A stretch of DNA of 64,000 bases from Frigidibacter sp. RF13 (GTDB taxonomy: Bacteria > Pseudomonadota > Alphaproteobacteria > Rhodobacterales > Rhodobacteraceae), in contig NZ_JAPNUE010000010.1 of the NCBI RefSeq assembly GCF_026626305.1, positions 1-64,000 of the forward strand. Direction: 5' to 3'. The notes beneath the pieces were generated by a model. It was not told where the DNA came from. It saw nothing but the letters and a program-made list of their open reading frames with translations, and made no database searches. A program made the position numbers and the translations under genes. Of this stretch, positions 48,091 through 56,490 are shown one piece after another. The first letter of the stretch is position 1. Every line of letters begins with the position of its first letter.

Positions 48091-48189
48091 CCGATAGGCC
48101 ACAGGTCGCAGCGATGCCTTTGTGCGGCCTTTCCAACGCCCGACTTTGCGCTATGCAGGTCTCGTGCAGGTTGTAACCACGGAAGACCG

Positions 48190-48975
48190 ATGCTCGCGCT
48201 CTTGATTTCGCTATCGCTCTGCGCCGGTACCGGCCTGATCCTGATGGGTGGCCTCAAGGGCCATCGCGGCCTGCAGGTGGTCGGCCTTGACCCCGAGGCG
48301 ATGGGCATGGGCCTGCTGGCGATCCTTGCCGCCGGGTATTTCTGGGGGCCGATGGTCGGCGCCGCGCTGATCCTCGCCGTGATGATCCACGAGTTCGGCC
48401 ATGTCGCCGCCTACCGGATCTGCGGCCATGCCGACGCCCGCTTTCGCCTTGTGCCGCTGATGGGGGGGCTTGCGATTTCGAACAGCTTGCCCGCGAGCCA
48501 GGAAAAGCAGTTCTTCATCTCGCTCATGGGCCCGGCAATCGGCCTCGCACCCATGGTCCTGTCGCTGAGCCTCTTCGAGCTCACCTACGACCGCGCGCCT
48601 CAGGCAGCCTGGTTCTTCTGGACCTTCGGCCAGGTGACGGCGGTCCTGAATTTCTTCAACCTCCTGCCGCTCTGGCCGCTCGACGGCTCGAAATGCCTCC
48701 GCCCCATCCTCGCGACCTTCTGGCCCGAGGCGGTCCGCCCCGCGACGCTTCTGATGTCTGGCATCGCCTTTGCGACGGCGGTCTACCTGAAATCGCTCCT
48801 CCTGATTTTCTTCTGCCTTATGACGACACGCTCGCTTGCCCAAGCCGACATATTCTCGCGTCTTCAGCGCCCGATGCCGAAAGGCCGGGCGCTTCTTTGC
48901 CTCGCCTGCTATCTTTCCACGCTTGCCGCCTTTTTCATGGGGTCCGGCAGCTATATTGCGGCGCTGCTGGGATGA
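48190..48975 (+). CDS. M50-family membrane metalloprotease
   Basis: The 261-aa protein is almost all membrane segments. The zinc motif HEFGH sits in a helix (VMIHEFGHVAAYRICG, near residues 65-80), and the second metal-site motif is LNFFNLLPLWPLDGSK (near 155). These mark a site-2 protease-like enzyme that cuts within membranes. No PDZ domain is present, so it resembles the minimal M50B group. The substrate is unknown. Its stop overlaps the start of the next gene (ATGA), suggesting related function. Confidence 0.8.
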   Translation: MLALLISLSLCAGTGLILMGGLKGHRGLQVVGLDPEAMGMGLLAILAAGYFWGPMVGAALILAVMIHEFGHVAAYRICGHADARFRLVPLMGGLAISNSLPASQEKQFFISLMGPAIGLAPMVLSLSLFELTYDRAPQAAWFFWTFGQVTAVLNFFNLLPLWPLDGSKCLRPILATFWPEAVRPATLLMSGIAFATAVYLKSLLLIFFCLMTTRSLAQADIFSRLQRPMPKGRALLCLACYLSTLAAFFMGSGSYIAALLG

Positions 48976-50480
48976 GCGGACCCGCGAAACATACCCGCTC
49001 GCCGGGGTTCCCGGCTGCGGTGGGGCTTCTCTTCTACCTCGGCCTTCTGATGTACTGGTTCAGTGGCGCACCGATCAATCATGACAGTTCGTGGTTCCTG
49101 CATGCGACCGCGGAATGGCTGCGCGGCGCGCGGCTTTACCAGGACATCATGGAGGTCAACCCGCCGCTGATCTTTCTTCACCATGTTCCGGCGGTGCTTC
49201 TCTCAGATGTCTTGGGCATCACCCGCACCCAAGCCTTCTATGCGACGATCCTCGCCCTCATCTTCGCAAGCCTGTGGTGGAGCGGGCAGATCGTGGCGCG
49301 CACCCACGGCAGGCGAACGGCATTGGTATTCCTGGCCGGCAGCGCGCTGGCGCTGGTCTTTCCCTTCTCGATCTACTTCGGCCAACGCGAACATTTCCTC
49401 GTGATCTTCCTCTGGCCCTATCTCGCAGCCCATCTGACAGAGGGCCGGCCGGATGCAGGGTGGCGCGCGGTGACGCGGGCGCTCTTTGCAGCGTTCGGTG
49501 TTCTCCTGAAACCCTATTTCATCCTCATCCCGCTTACGGTTACATTTGGGCGTTTGCTATCCGAACGCGACCCGCGCGCCGTACTGTCTTGCGGAAATCT
49601 AACATTCGGTGTGGCCGGAGTCGTATATGTCCTCGCCGCGTGGTTGCTCTTACCGGCTTATTTCGAATCGATAGTGCCGCTCGCCGTCGCGACCTATGAC
49701 GCCTATCGGTTGACCCCGGTTGAGCTGGCAAGCGCTTCGCAACCCTGGCTCGTCATTCCACTGTTTGCGGTTAGTGCCGCCGCTTGGCGAGCCGGGCTGC
49801 CCCGTGGCCTGCCCTATGCACTGCTTGCCGCGACAGGCGCGCTTGGCGCTTACCTGGCGCAAGGGAATGGTTTCGACTATCACGCCATCCCGCTCTTCGC
49901 GCTTCTGTGCCTGTATTACACTTGGCTCGCCGCCGCAGCGCCCGGCGGGCCGACCCTTGCTCTCGGGCTCGCGGCTCTCGCGCTGCAAGCCCAGTTCACT
50001 TTCCGCGCCCATCCCTACAGCTATGCGATGGAAGAAGTCTTCGCCCCCTACATGTCCGGCCCGGACCGGGCACGGAGCATCGTGGCGGTGTCGCCGGACA
50101 TCATGCCTTACTTCCCGCTGGTCGACCTGTACGGCACAGAGTGGGAGGGGCGTTTTCCAGTGCAATGGCCAGTCGTCGGGCCATTGCTGGAACTTGCCCG
50201 GACCGATTGCGCGACGGCGCCAGATCGCTGCGCAGAGTTGAATGATCGCATAGCAGGGACCGTCGATCTCGTCGCGCAGGACATTCGCGACAAGAAGCCC
50301 GACCTTGTGGTTTTTGACAGCAGATCACCCTTCTTCTGGCCGCTCGATAGCGACAGACGATACGATCTTCAGAAGCGCTATTTTGCCGAACCTTCCTTCG
50401 CTGCCGCCATGGCGGACTACCGGTTCGTCGGCGAGGCTGAAAATCACCGATTTTGGCGCAGAATCGTCCCTTTGCCCTAA
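48972..50480 (+). CDS. Polytopic membrane protein, glycosyltransferase 39/83-like
   Basis: The 502-aa protein has about ten hydrophobic helices and a soluble C-terminal domain (from about residue 360). The first periplasmic loop INHDSSWFLHATAEWLRGARLYQD resembles the catalytic acidic loop of polyprenol-phosphate-dependent sugar transferases (GT-C fold). The C-terminal domain (DLYGTEWEGRFPVQWPVVG) would be periplasmic. It is translated with the M50 protease. Acceptor and sugar are unknown. The 3' third of the gene has a less GC-biased codon pattern than its neighbours. Confidence 0.65.
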   Translation: MSGPAKHTRSPGFPAAVGLLFYLGLLMYWFSGAPINHDSSWFLHATAEWLRGARLYQDIMEVNPPLIFLHHVPAVLLSDVLGITRTQAFYATILALIFASLWWSGQIVARTHGRRTALVFLAGSALALVFPFSIYFGQREHFLVIFLWPYLAAHLTEGRPDAGWRAVTRALFAAFGVLLKPYFILIPLTVTFGRLLSERDPRAVLSCGNLTFGVAGVVYVLAAWLLLPAYFESIVPLAVATYDAYRLTPVELASASQPWLVIPLFAVSAAAWRAGLPRGLPYALLAATGALGAYLAQGNGFDYHAIPLFALLCLYYTWLAAAAPGGPTLALGLAALALQAQFTFRAHPYSYAMEEVFAPYMSGPDRARSIVAVSPDIMPYFPLVDLYGTEWEGRFPVQWPVVGPLLELARTDCATAPDRCAELNDRIAGTVDLVAQDIRDKKPDLVVFDSRSPFFWPLDSDRRYDLQKRYFAEPSFAAAMADYRFVGEAENHRFWRRIVPLP

Positions 50481-50570
50481 CGGTGGGTATCGGTCGACTT
50501 TGTAGCCGGTACATCTTCACGCTTGTCCCCGATCGTGGCCGCAGCCAGTCTGCGCCCGCAAGGAGGCAGC

Positions 50571-51398
50571 ATGACGGTTGATTTCTTTACCGCCGCCGAT
50601 GGGGCGCGGCTTGCCTATCGGGAAGAGGGCAGGGGCTTGCCGGTGATCGCGCTGGCCGGGCTGACGCGGGCGCATACAGATTTCGATTTCCTCGCGCCAC
50701 ACCTGACCGGCCTGCGGCTGATCCGGCCCGACTATCGCGGCCGGGGCGCGTCGGAGCGGACCGGTGCCGCGACCTACACGATCCCGCAGGAGGCGCAGGA
50801 CGTGCTTGCGCTGATGGATCACCTCGCGCTCGACCGGGCCGCGATCCTCGGCACCTCGCGCGGCGGGTTGATCGGCATGGCGCTGGCGGCCACGGCAAAG
50901 GACCGGCTCCTCGGTCTTTGCCTGAATGACGTCGGCCCGGTGGTCGAACGGGCGGGGCTTGAGAAGATCTTCGACTATGTCGGCCGCAACCCTGCCGCCA
51001 AGTCCATCGACCAGCTGGTCGAGCGCTTTTCCCGCACCATGGCGGGCTTTGCCAATGTGCCCAAGGCACGCTGGCGCGCCTTTGCCGAGCGGCTTTACAC
51101 GGAAGGGCCGCGCGGGTTGGAAATCCGCTACGACCCGGCGCTGCGCATGTCCTTCCTTGCCGCTTTCGAAGGGCCGCCGGTAGATCTCTGGCCGCTGTTC
51201 GACGCATGTGCGGGCTTGCCGCTCGCACTGATCCGGGGGGCGAATTCCGATCTCCTCTCGTCCGAAACCGCGACCGAGATGCGCCGCCGCCGCCCTGACA
51301 TGATCTTTGCCGACGTGCCCGACCGCGCGCATGTGCCCTTCCTGGACGAGCCGGAGGCGCTGGCGGCCATCCGGTCCTGGCTGGAGTTGATGGAATGA
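50571..51398 (+). CDS. Alpha/beta hydrolase
   Basis: The 275-aa protein has the alpha/beta hydrolase layout: oxyanion region near IALAGLTRAHTDF, nucleophile elbow GTSRGG (Ser near residue 103), and catalytic His in DRAHVPFLDEP. A strong ribosome binding site (AAGGAGG) precedes ATG 50571. Its stop overlaps the next start (ATGA). The substrate is unknown; co-translation with a PLP ammonia-lyase and an enol-lactonase suggests a small catabolic set. Confidence 0.8.
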   Translation: MTVDFFTAADGARLAYREEGRGLPVIALAGLTRAHTDFDFLAPHLTGLRLIRPDYRGRGASERTGAATYTIPQEAQDVLALMDHLALDRAAILGTSRGGLIGMALAATAKDRLLGLCLNDVGPVVERAGLEKIFDYVGRNPAAKSIDQLVERFSRTMAGFANVPKARWRAFAERLYTEGPRGLEIRYDPALRMSFLAAFEGPPVDLWPLFDACAGLPLALIRGANSDLLSSETATEMRRRRPDMIFADVPDRAHVPFLDEPEALAAIRSWLELME

Positions 51399-52372
51399 AT
51401 ATCGAGATGATCCGCGCGGCGCAGGCGCGCATCGGCGCGCGCCTCAGGTACACGCCGTTCCTCTCTTCGCCCTTCCTCGATCGGATCGCCGGGCGGCGGA
51501 TATTGGTGAAGCCCGAATGCCTGCAGCATACGGGATCGTTCAAGTACCGGGGTGCCTCTGCTGCGCTGTCCGCGCTGACGCCAGAAGCCCGGGCGCGAGG
51601 CGTGGTGGCCTTTTCCTCCGGCAACCATGCCCAAGGCGTGGCACTGGCCGGGGCCGAGCAGGGCGCGCCGGTGGTGATCCTGATGCCGTCGGATGCGCCT
51701 GCGGTGAAGATCGCCAACACTCGCGCGTTGGGTGCGGAGGTCATCCTCTATGACCGCCAGACCGAGGACCGCGACGCGCTGGGCGCACGGATCGCCGGGG
51801 ATCGCGGCCTGACGCTCGTGCGCCCTTATGACGATCCTCAAGTCATCGCGGGCCAGGGGACAGTCGGCCTGGAGATCGCCGCCGAGGCGCGCGCGCTCGG
51901 AATCGGGCGGGCCGAAGTGTTCGTGCCCTGCGGCGGCGGCGGGCTGACCTCTGGCATCGCGCTCGCGCTCGAGGCTGACGCACCGGGCCTGAGCGTGCGT
52001 CCCTGCGAGCCCGAAACCCACGACGACATGCGCCGGTCGCTGGTGGCAGGCGCGATCCGCGCCAATGAAAACCCGCGCCCCAGCCTTTGTGACGCGATCG
52101 TCACACCTCAGCCGGGCAACATCACCTTTCCGCTGGTCTCTGCCCGTGCCGGTCGGGGCCTTGCGGTCAGCGATGAAGAGGCGCTGAAAGCAGTGGGCGA
52201 GGCCTGGCAGCGGCTCAGGATCGTGGCCGAGCCCGGCGGGGCCGTGGCGCTTGCCGCTGCCCTCTACCGGACGGCCGAAACCGAGGCTGACACGATCATC
52301 GCGGTCGTCTCGGGCGGCAATGTCGACGCTGCCGTCTTCCGGCGCGCGCTCGACCTCGTGGAGGCCGCATGA
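51395..52372 (+). CDS. PLP-dependent threonine/serine dehydratase-like enzyme
   Basis: The 325-aa protein belongs to fold-type II PLP enzymes. The Schiff-base lysine is in HTGSFKYRGA, the substrate loop is SSGNHAQG and the phosphate-binding loop is CGGGGLTSG. It lacks the ACT domain of biosynthetic IlvA, and resembles catabolic threonine/serine dehydratase or hydroxyaspartate ammonia-lyase. Both ends overlap neighbouring hydrolase genes by four bases. Confidence 0.82.
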   Translation: MNIEMIRAAQARIGARLRYTPFLSSPFLDRIAGRRILVKPECLQHTGSFKYRGASAALSALTPEARARGVVAFSSGNHAQGVALAGAEQGAPVVILMPSDAPAVKIANTRALGAEVILYDRQTEDRDALGARIAGDRGLTLVRPYDDPQVIAGQGTVGLEIAAEARALGIGRAEVFVPCGGGGLTSGIALALEADAPGLSVRPCEPETHDDMRRSLVAGAIRANENPRPSLCDAIVTPQPGNITFPLVSARAGRGLAVSDEEALKAVGEAWQRLRIVAEPGGAVALAAALYRTAETEADTIIAVVSGGNVDAAVFRRALDLVEAA

Positions 52373-53148
52373 GCGAGCCGCGCCTTCATTGGCAGGAGGA
52401 GGGAGATCCAAAGGGTGCGCCGGTCGTCTTCGCCCATGCGCTCGGCCTTGACCTGAGGCTCTGGGACAAGGTTCTGCCGCTGCTGCCGACGGGGCTCCGC
52501 CTTATCCGTTTCGACCTGCGCGGGCATGGGCAATCCGAGGTCCCACCCGCCCCTTATGCGATGGGGGCGCTGGTGCGCGACGCTGAGGCGCTGCTCGACC
52601 GGCTTGAGGTTCTCGATTGTGTCTTCGTCGGCCTCTCGGTCGGCGGACTGATCGCGCAGGGGCTGGCGGTCAAGCGGCTCGACATGGTGCGCGCGCTCGT
52701 CCTGTCGAACACGGCGGCAAAGATCGGCACCCGCGCGATCTGGGAGGGCAGGGTGGAGGCTGTTCGCCAGGGCGGCATCACGGCGATTGCCGATGCGACG
52801 CTGGAACGCTGGTTCCCGAAATCCTTCCGCGACGGACCTGATGGGAGGCTCTGGCGTGACAGGCTGCTCTCTACCCCGGTCGAGGGCTATATCGGCGTAT
52901 CGGCGGCGATCGGCGGGACGGACTTAATCACCCCCACCTCCGGCCTGCGCCTGCCCACCCTGGTCCTCGCGGGCGACCGCGATGGCTCCACCCCGCCCGA
53001 TCTGGTGCGCGAACTGGCCGACCTCATCCCCGGGTCGGACTTCCGCATCCTGCGCGGCGCCGGGCACCTGCCCCCGGTTGACCAACCCGAGGTGTTCGCG
53101 GCGAAGCTCTGCGACTTTCTCACCCGGATCGGGCATAGTTCGAGCTGA
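52369..53148 (+). CDS. pcaD: 3-oxoadipate enol-lactonase-like hydrolase
   Basis: The 259-aa alpha/beta hydrolase has HALGLDLRLWDKVLPLL near the start, FDLRGHGQSEVP, the nucleophile in GLSVGGLIAQGLA (Ser near residue 87), DRDGSTPP (acid) and GAGHLPPVDQPE (His). These match PcaD-type enol-lactonases. No other beta-ketoadipate genes lie in the window, so another lactone or ester could be the substrate. It ends a three-gene coupled set. Confidence 0.7.
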   Translation: MSEPRLHWQEEGDPKGAPVVFAHALGLDLRLWDKVLPLLPTGLRLIRFDLRGHGQSEVPPAPYAMGALVRDAEALLDRLEVLDCVFVGLSVGGLIAQGLAVKRLDMVRALVLSNTAAKIGTRAIWEGRVEAVRQGGITAIADATLERWFPKSFRDGPDGRLWRDRLLSTPVEGYIGVSAAIGGTDLITPTSGLRLPTLVLAGDRDGSTPPDLVRELADLIPGSDFRILRGAGHLPPVDQPEVFAAKLCDFLTRIGHSSS

Positions 53149-53223
53149 TCCTCGTCGCGCACGTCGCTTCTCGTCGGGTATCGTGAGGGGCGCACGGAGA
53201 GCCACGACGAGCGCTCTGGCTCG

Positions 53224-53246
53224 TTTGCGGCAGATTCTGTCGCAAA
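53224..53246. promoter_or_regulatory. Imperfect palindrome upstream of the enolase-superfamily gene, candidate operator
   Basis: TTTGCGGCAGA and TCTGTCGCAAA are 11-base arms around a single T with one mismatch. The centre lies 69 bases before the ATG at 53304, in a 155-base gap after pcaD. The size and symmetry fit a dimeric regulator such as a GntR, LacI or IclR member. No regulator gene of that type lies nearby. Confidence 0.5.
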
Positions 53247-53303
53247 TGCAGGGGAAGCGGCGCTGAGCCGAAAGCAGGGTCGGTGCAGAAAAAGGGGACG
53301 CCG

Positions 53304-54551
53304 ATGAAACTCAAGGATCTCGAAATCTTCGTCGTGGCGCCGCCCGCGCCGGGATGGGGCGGGCGCTACTGGATCTTCACCAAGCTCACGACCGACAACG
53401 GCATCGTGGGCTATGGTGAATGCTACGCCTCGACCGTCGGGCCCGAGGCGATGCGCGCGGTGATCGAGGATGTGTTCAACCGTCATATGGCGGGCACAAA
53501 TCCCGAAGAGATCGAGCTGATGTACCGCCGGGCCTATTCCTCGGGCTTCACTCAGCGGCCAGACCCCACGGTGATGGGCGCCTTCTCGGGGCTGGAGATC
53601 GCCTGCTGGGACATCATCGGCAAGGCACGGAACCGCCCCGTTCACGCACTTCTTGGCGGCAAGCTGAACGAACGGCTCAGGTCCTACACCTACCTCTACC
53701 CTGAGCCCGGCAAGGAAATTGGCGAGTTCTGGGTGAATGCCGACATGACCGCCGAGGCGGCGGCACGGTTCGTTGATATGGGCTTCACTGCAGTGAAGTT
53801 CGATCCCGCCGGCCCCTATACGATCCGCGGCGGCCATGACCCAAGCCAGTCAGACATCACCCGCTCGGCGCTCTTCTGCAAACGGATCCGCGAGGCGGTG
53901 GGCGACCGCGCCGACCTCCTGTTCGGCACACACGGCCAGTTCAACATCGCGGGCGCGGTCAGGCTCGCGCAGGCGATCGAACCCTACGGACCCTTGTGGT
54001 ACGAAGAACCGATCCCGCCCGACAACCTTCTCGATTTCGCCGAAGTGCAGAAAGCGGTGCGCATCCCGGTCGCAACCGGCGAGCGCTTCACCACCAAGGC
54101 AGAATTCGCGACTGTCCTCAGGACGGGGGGCGCGCGCATCCTGCAACCGGCGCTTGGCCGCGCGGGCGGCATCTGGGAATGCAAGAAGATCGCCGCCATC
54201 GCCGAGGTCTTCACCGCCCAGATGGCGCCGCACCTTTACGCCGGCCCGGTGGAATGGGCGGCGAACGTCCAGCTTGGCGCCTCGATCCCCAACCTCCTGA
54301 TGGTCGAAACGATCGAGACAGGCGGGGCATTCCATCTGAAACTCATCAAGAATTCGATCCGCTGGGAAGAGGGCTATGTGATCGTCCCTGACGCGCCGGG
54401 CCTCGGCATCGACTTCGACGAGGATCTCGCCCGTGCCCATCCCTATACCGGAACCGGTCTGCATCTGCAGATGCAGGAAGCGCCCTGCGATTACGCGCGC
54501 CCGAACTGGTTCGAGGGCGGCGCGCCTACGACGACCCGGCCCAAGGCCTGA
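53304..54551 (+). CDS. Enolase-superfamily (mandelate racemase type) acid-sugar dehydratase
   Basis: The 415-aa protein has a capping domain (residues 1-120) and a TIM barrel. Visible barrel motifs are GFTAVKFDPAG, GTHGQFNIAGAVRLAQAIEPYGPLWYEEPIPPDN and VATGERFTT. Glu ligands are present in YEEP and TGERF, but the first metal-ligand strand reads GTHGQ where the usual D-x-N or D-x-H would be. The subfamily is galactonate/mannonate-dehydratase-like; the exact sugar acid cannot be read. ATG 53304 follows AAGGGGACG. Confidence 0.78.
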   Translation: MKLKDLEIFVVAPPAPGWGGRYWIFTKLTTDNGIVGYGECYASTVGPEAMRAVIEDVFNRHMAGTNPEEIELMYRRAYSSGFTQRPDPTVMGAFSGLEIACWDIIGKARNRPVHALLGGKLNERLRSYTYLYPEPGKEIGEFWVNADMTAEAAARFVDMGFTAVKFDPAGPYTIRGGHDPSQSDITRSALFCKRIREAVGDRADLLFGTHGQFNIAGAVRLAQAIEPYGPLWYEEPIPPDNLLDFAEVQKAVRIPVATGERFTTKAEFATVLRTGGARILQPALGRAGGIWECKKIAAIAEVFTAQMAPHLYAGPVEWAANVQLGASIPNLLMVETIETGGAFHLKLIKNSIRWEEGYVIVPDAPGLGIDFDEDLARAHPYTGTGLHLQMQEAPCDYARPNWFEGGAPTTTRPKA

Positions 54552-54581
54552 GGCACCGGATTTCGGCACGAAATTCGGCCG

Positions 54582-54598
54582 GAACCCGTCACGGGTTC
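54582..54598. terminator. Palindrome between convergent genes, possible bidirectional terminator
   Basis: GAACCCGT-C-ACGGGTTC is a perfect 17-base palindrome 31 bases after the dehydratase stop and 38 bases before the HDAC-family stop on the other strand. No U tract is adjacent, so termination is probable only from placement. Confidence 0.4.
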
Positions 54599-54636
54599 AG
54601 GTCCGCAATTTATGCAGGATTTCGGCCCCTCCCGCG

Positions 54637-55746
54637 TTACAGGCCGAAGGCTTCGGCGAGCGCAGCGAGCCGCTCGGCCTCCAGACGGTCGAATTCGTCG
54701 GGTGGCTGCTGGTCATTCAGAAGCGGCAAGAACGGGTCCCTGACCTCGGTCTGCTCACCCGACAGCGCCTCGATGGTTGCAAGGCCGCAGAAGGGCACGA
54801 CCGCCTCGGCGTAACCACCCTCATGCACCATCACCAACCGCCCGCCGCACAGTACCTCCGCTGCTTGCCGCAGCCGCTCCGTCATGACGTGGAAAGTCTC
54901 GCTCGTTGCCAGCATCCGTGCGAGTGGATCGCAGCCGTTTGCGTCGAAGCCGCAGGCGACGATAATCAGGTCGGGCCGGAACCGCGCGAGCGCGGGCAGC
55001 ACGATCCGGTCGATCGCGGCAAGGTAGGAGATATGCCCCCCGCCCGGCATCAGCGGGATATTGATGTTGAAGCCATCACCCTTGCCCTCGCCCCGTTCCC
55101 CGGCAAAGCCGGTATCGGTCGGATAGCATTTCTCCTGGTGAAGCGAGATGGTCAGCACATCGTCGCGGCCGTAATAGATCGCCTGTGTGCCATTGCCGTG
55201 ATGGACATCCCAGTCCACGACGGCGACACGGCCAAGTCCATGACGTGCCTTCGCGGCCTCGATGGCAATGGCGATATTGGCGAGCAGGCAGAAGCCCATC
55301 GGCCGGTCGGGCAGGCAATGGTGCCCCGGTGGACGGGAGAGCGCATAGGCATTGGCAAGCGCGCCCGACACCACCTGATCGACGGCGGCAAGGGCGAGGC
55401 CCGCCGACTGGCAGGCGATCTCGAAACTGCCGCGCCCGAAGGGCGCATCCTCACCCAGATCGCCGCCCCGCTTGCGGCTCGCCACGCGGAACGCCTCAAG
55501 ATAGCTGGCCGGGTGGACCCGGCGCAGGTCTTCGTCCGATGCGGGCGGCGCGGATTGCGCCGCAAGGCGGGCGGTTAGGCCCGATACATCCATCAGCGCC
55601 TTCATGCGCCGCTTGCTTTCGGGCGATTCCGCATGGCCTGCGGCGGCAGGCGGCTGGACCCAGCCGCCTACCGGCACAAACAGCGCATGCTCCCCGGTCG
55701 TGTGCCAGAAACAGAGCTCGTCCCAGAAAAATCCCGTCCCCGCCAT
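54637..55746 (-). CDS. Histone-deacetylase-family amidohydrolase
   Basis: The 369-aa protein has the zinc-dependent deacetylase core: RPPGHHCLPDRPMGFCLLAN (catalytic His pair), VDWDVHHGNGTQ (Asp/His zinc ligands) and CGFDANGCDPLARM (Asp ligand). Bacterial members act on acetylpolyamines, acetoin-related metabolites or acetylated proteins. The start at 55746 (MAGTGFFWDELCFWHT) has AGGGGAGCG upstream. Confidence 0.88.
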   Translation of the reverse strand: MAGTGFFWDELCFWHTTGEHALFVPVGGWVQPPAAAGHAESPESKRRMKALMDVSGLTARLAAQSAPPASDEDLRRVHPASYLEAFRVASRKRGGDLGEDAPFGRGSFEIACQSAGLALAAVDQVVSGALANAYALSRPPGHHCLPDRPMGFCLLANIAIAIEAAKARHGLGRVAVVDWDVHHGNGTQAIYYGRDDVLTISLHQEKCYPTDTGFAGERGEGKGDGFNINIPLMPGGGHISYLAAIDRIVLPALARFRPDLIIVACGFDANGCDPLARMLATSETFHVMTERLRQAAEVLCGGRLVMVHEGGYAEAVVPFCGLATIEALSGEQTEVRDPFLPLLNDQQPPDEFDRLEAERLAALAEAFGL

Positions 55747-55811
55747 CGCGCTCCCCTGTCCGAACCGGCCCCGCCAAGAGAAGCACGCGGGGCCGTCCGG
55801 GGGCAAGCGCC

Positions 55812-56420
55812 TCAGGCCGCCATCCGCGCGGCATCGGCGGCCAGCGTGCGCTGACGCGCGGGCCGCGCCATGCAGCGCGCCACCCAGTCGCGGATCAGAT
55901 CGTCGTCGGGCGTCGCATCCGGCAACCAGGCGTATGGCGAATGGACCAGAAGATCGGCCGCGCTGTAGCTGCCGCCCAGAAGCCACGGGCCCTCTTCCAG
56001 CGCCGCCCGGAGCCGTGCCTTCACCTCTGCGGAGCCCCGGAATGTGCTGGTCAGGTAGGGGTGAGAGAGGCCCGCCATCTCGTGGATCAGCACCGGCTCC
56101 AGCACCCCCTGATACCAGGTGAGCCACATGACAAACCGGCCCCAGTCCGCCGTCCCGACCCGTGGCGCGAGACCTCTGTCCGGGAAGAGCGTGGTCAGAT
56201 GCAGGATGATCGCTGCCCGTTCGGTGATGACCTGCCCGTCATGGACAAGCGCGGGCACCTTCGCCTCGGGATGAGGATTGGCCGGATCGGCGGCGCCCGA
56301 CCCGTCATGGCGCGGGACGGTGACGACGCGCAGATCGACACGGTCGGCGATATCCATCTCGTCGATAAGCGTGACGATCGCCGAGGAGCGGGAATTGGGT
56401 GCGTGAAAGAGGGTCAGCAT
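55812..56420 (-). CDS. Glutathione S-transferase family protein
   Basis: The 202-aa protein has an N-terminal thioredoxin fold (LTLFHAPNSRSSAIVTLIDE, then the cis-Pro segment AKVPALVHDGQVITERAAI) and a helical C-terminal domain with YSAADLLVHSPYAWL, a GST pattern. The catalytic position is Ser in PNSRSS, as in beta/theta-like GSTs. Its substrate is unknown. It is divergent from a WYL regulator 70 bases away that may control it. Confidence 0.85.
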   Translation of the reverse strand: MLTLFHAPNSRSSAIVTLIDEMDIADRVDLRVVTVPRHDGSGAADPANPHPEAKVPALVHDGQVITERAAIILHLTTLFPDRGLAPRVGTADWGRFVMWLTWYQGVLEPVLIHEMAGLSHPYLTSTFRGSAEVKARLRAALEEGPWLLGGSYSAADLLVHSPYAWLPDATPDDDLIRDWVARCMARPARQRTLAADAARMAA

Positions 56421-56490
56421 GATCGGTCCTTTCCGGTTGGTTGCTCTTGCCTTATGCTCCGTTCATCCTGTCAGAACCTGTCAGTATTCC

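Noticed and set aside
52369..53148. A beta-ketoadipate (pca) gene cluster around the PcaD-like gene
   Set aside because: No pcaB, pcaC, pcaG or pcaH homologue is nearby; neighbours are an ammonia-lyase and another hydrolase.
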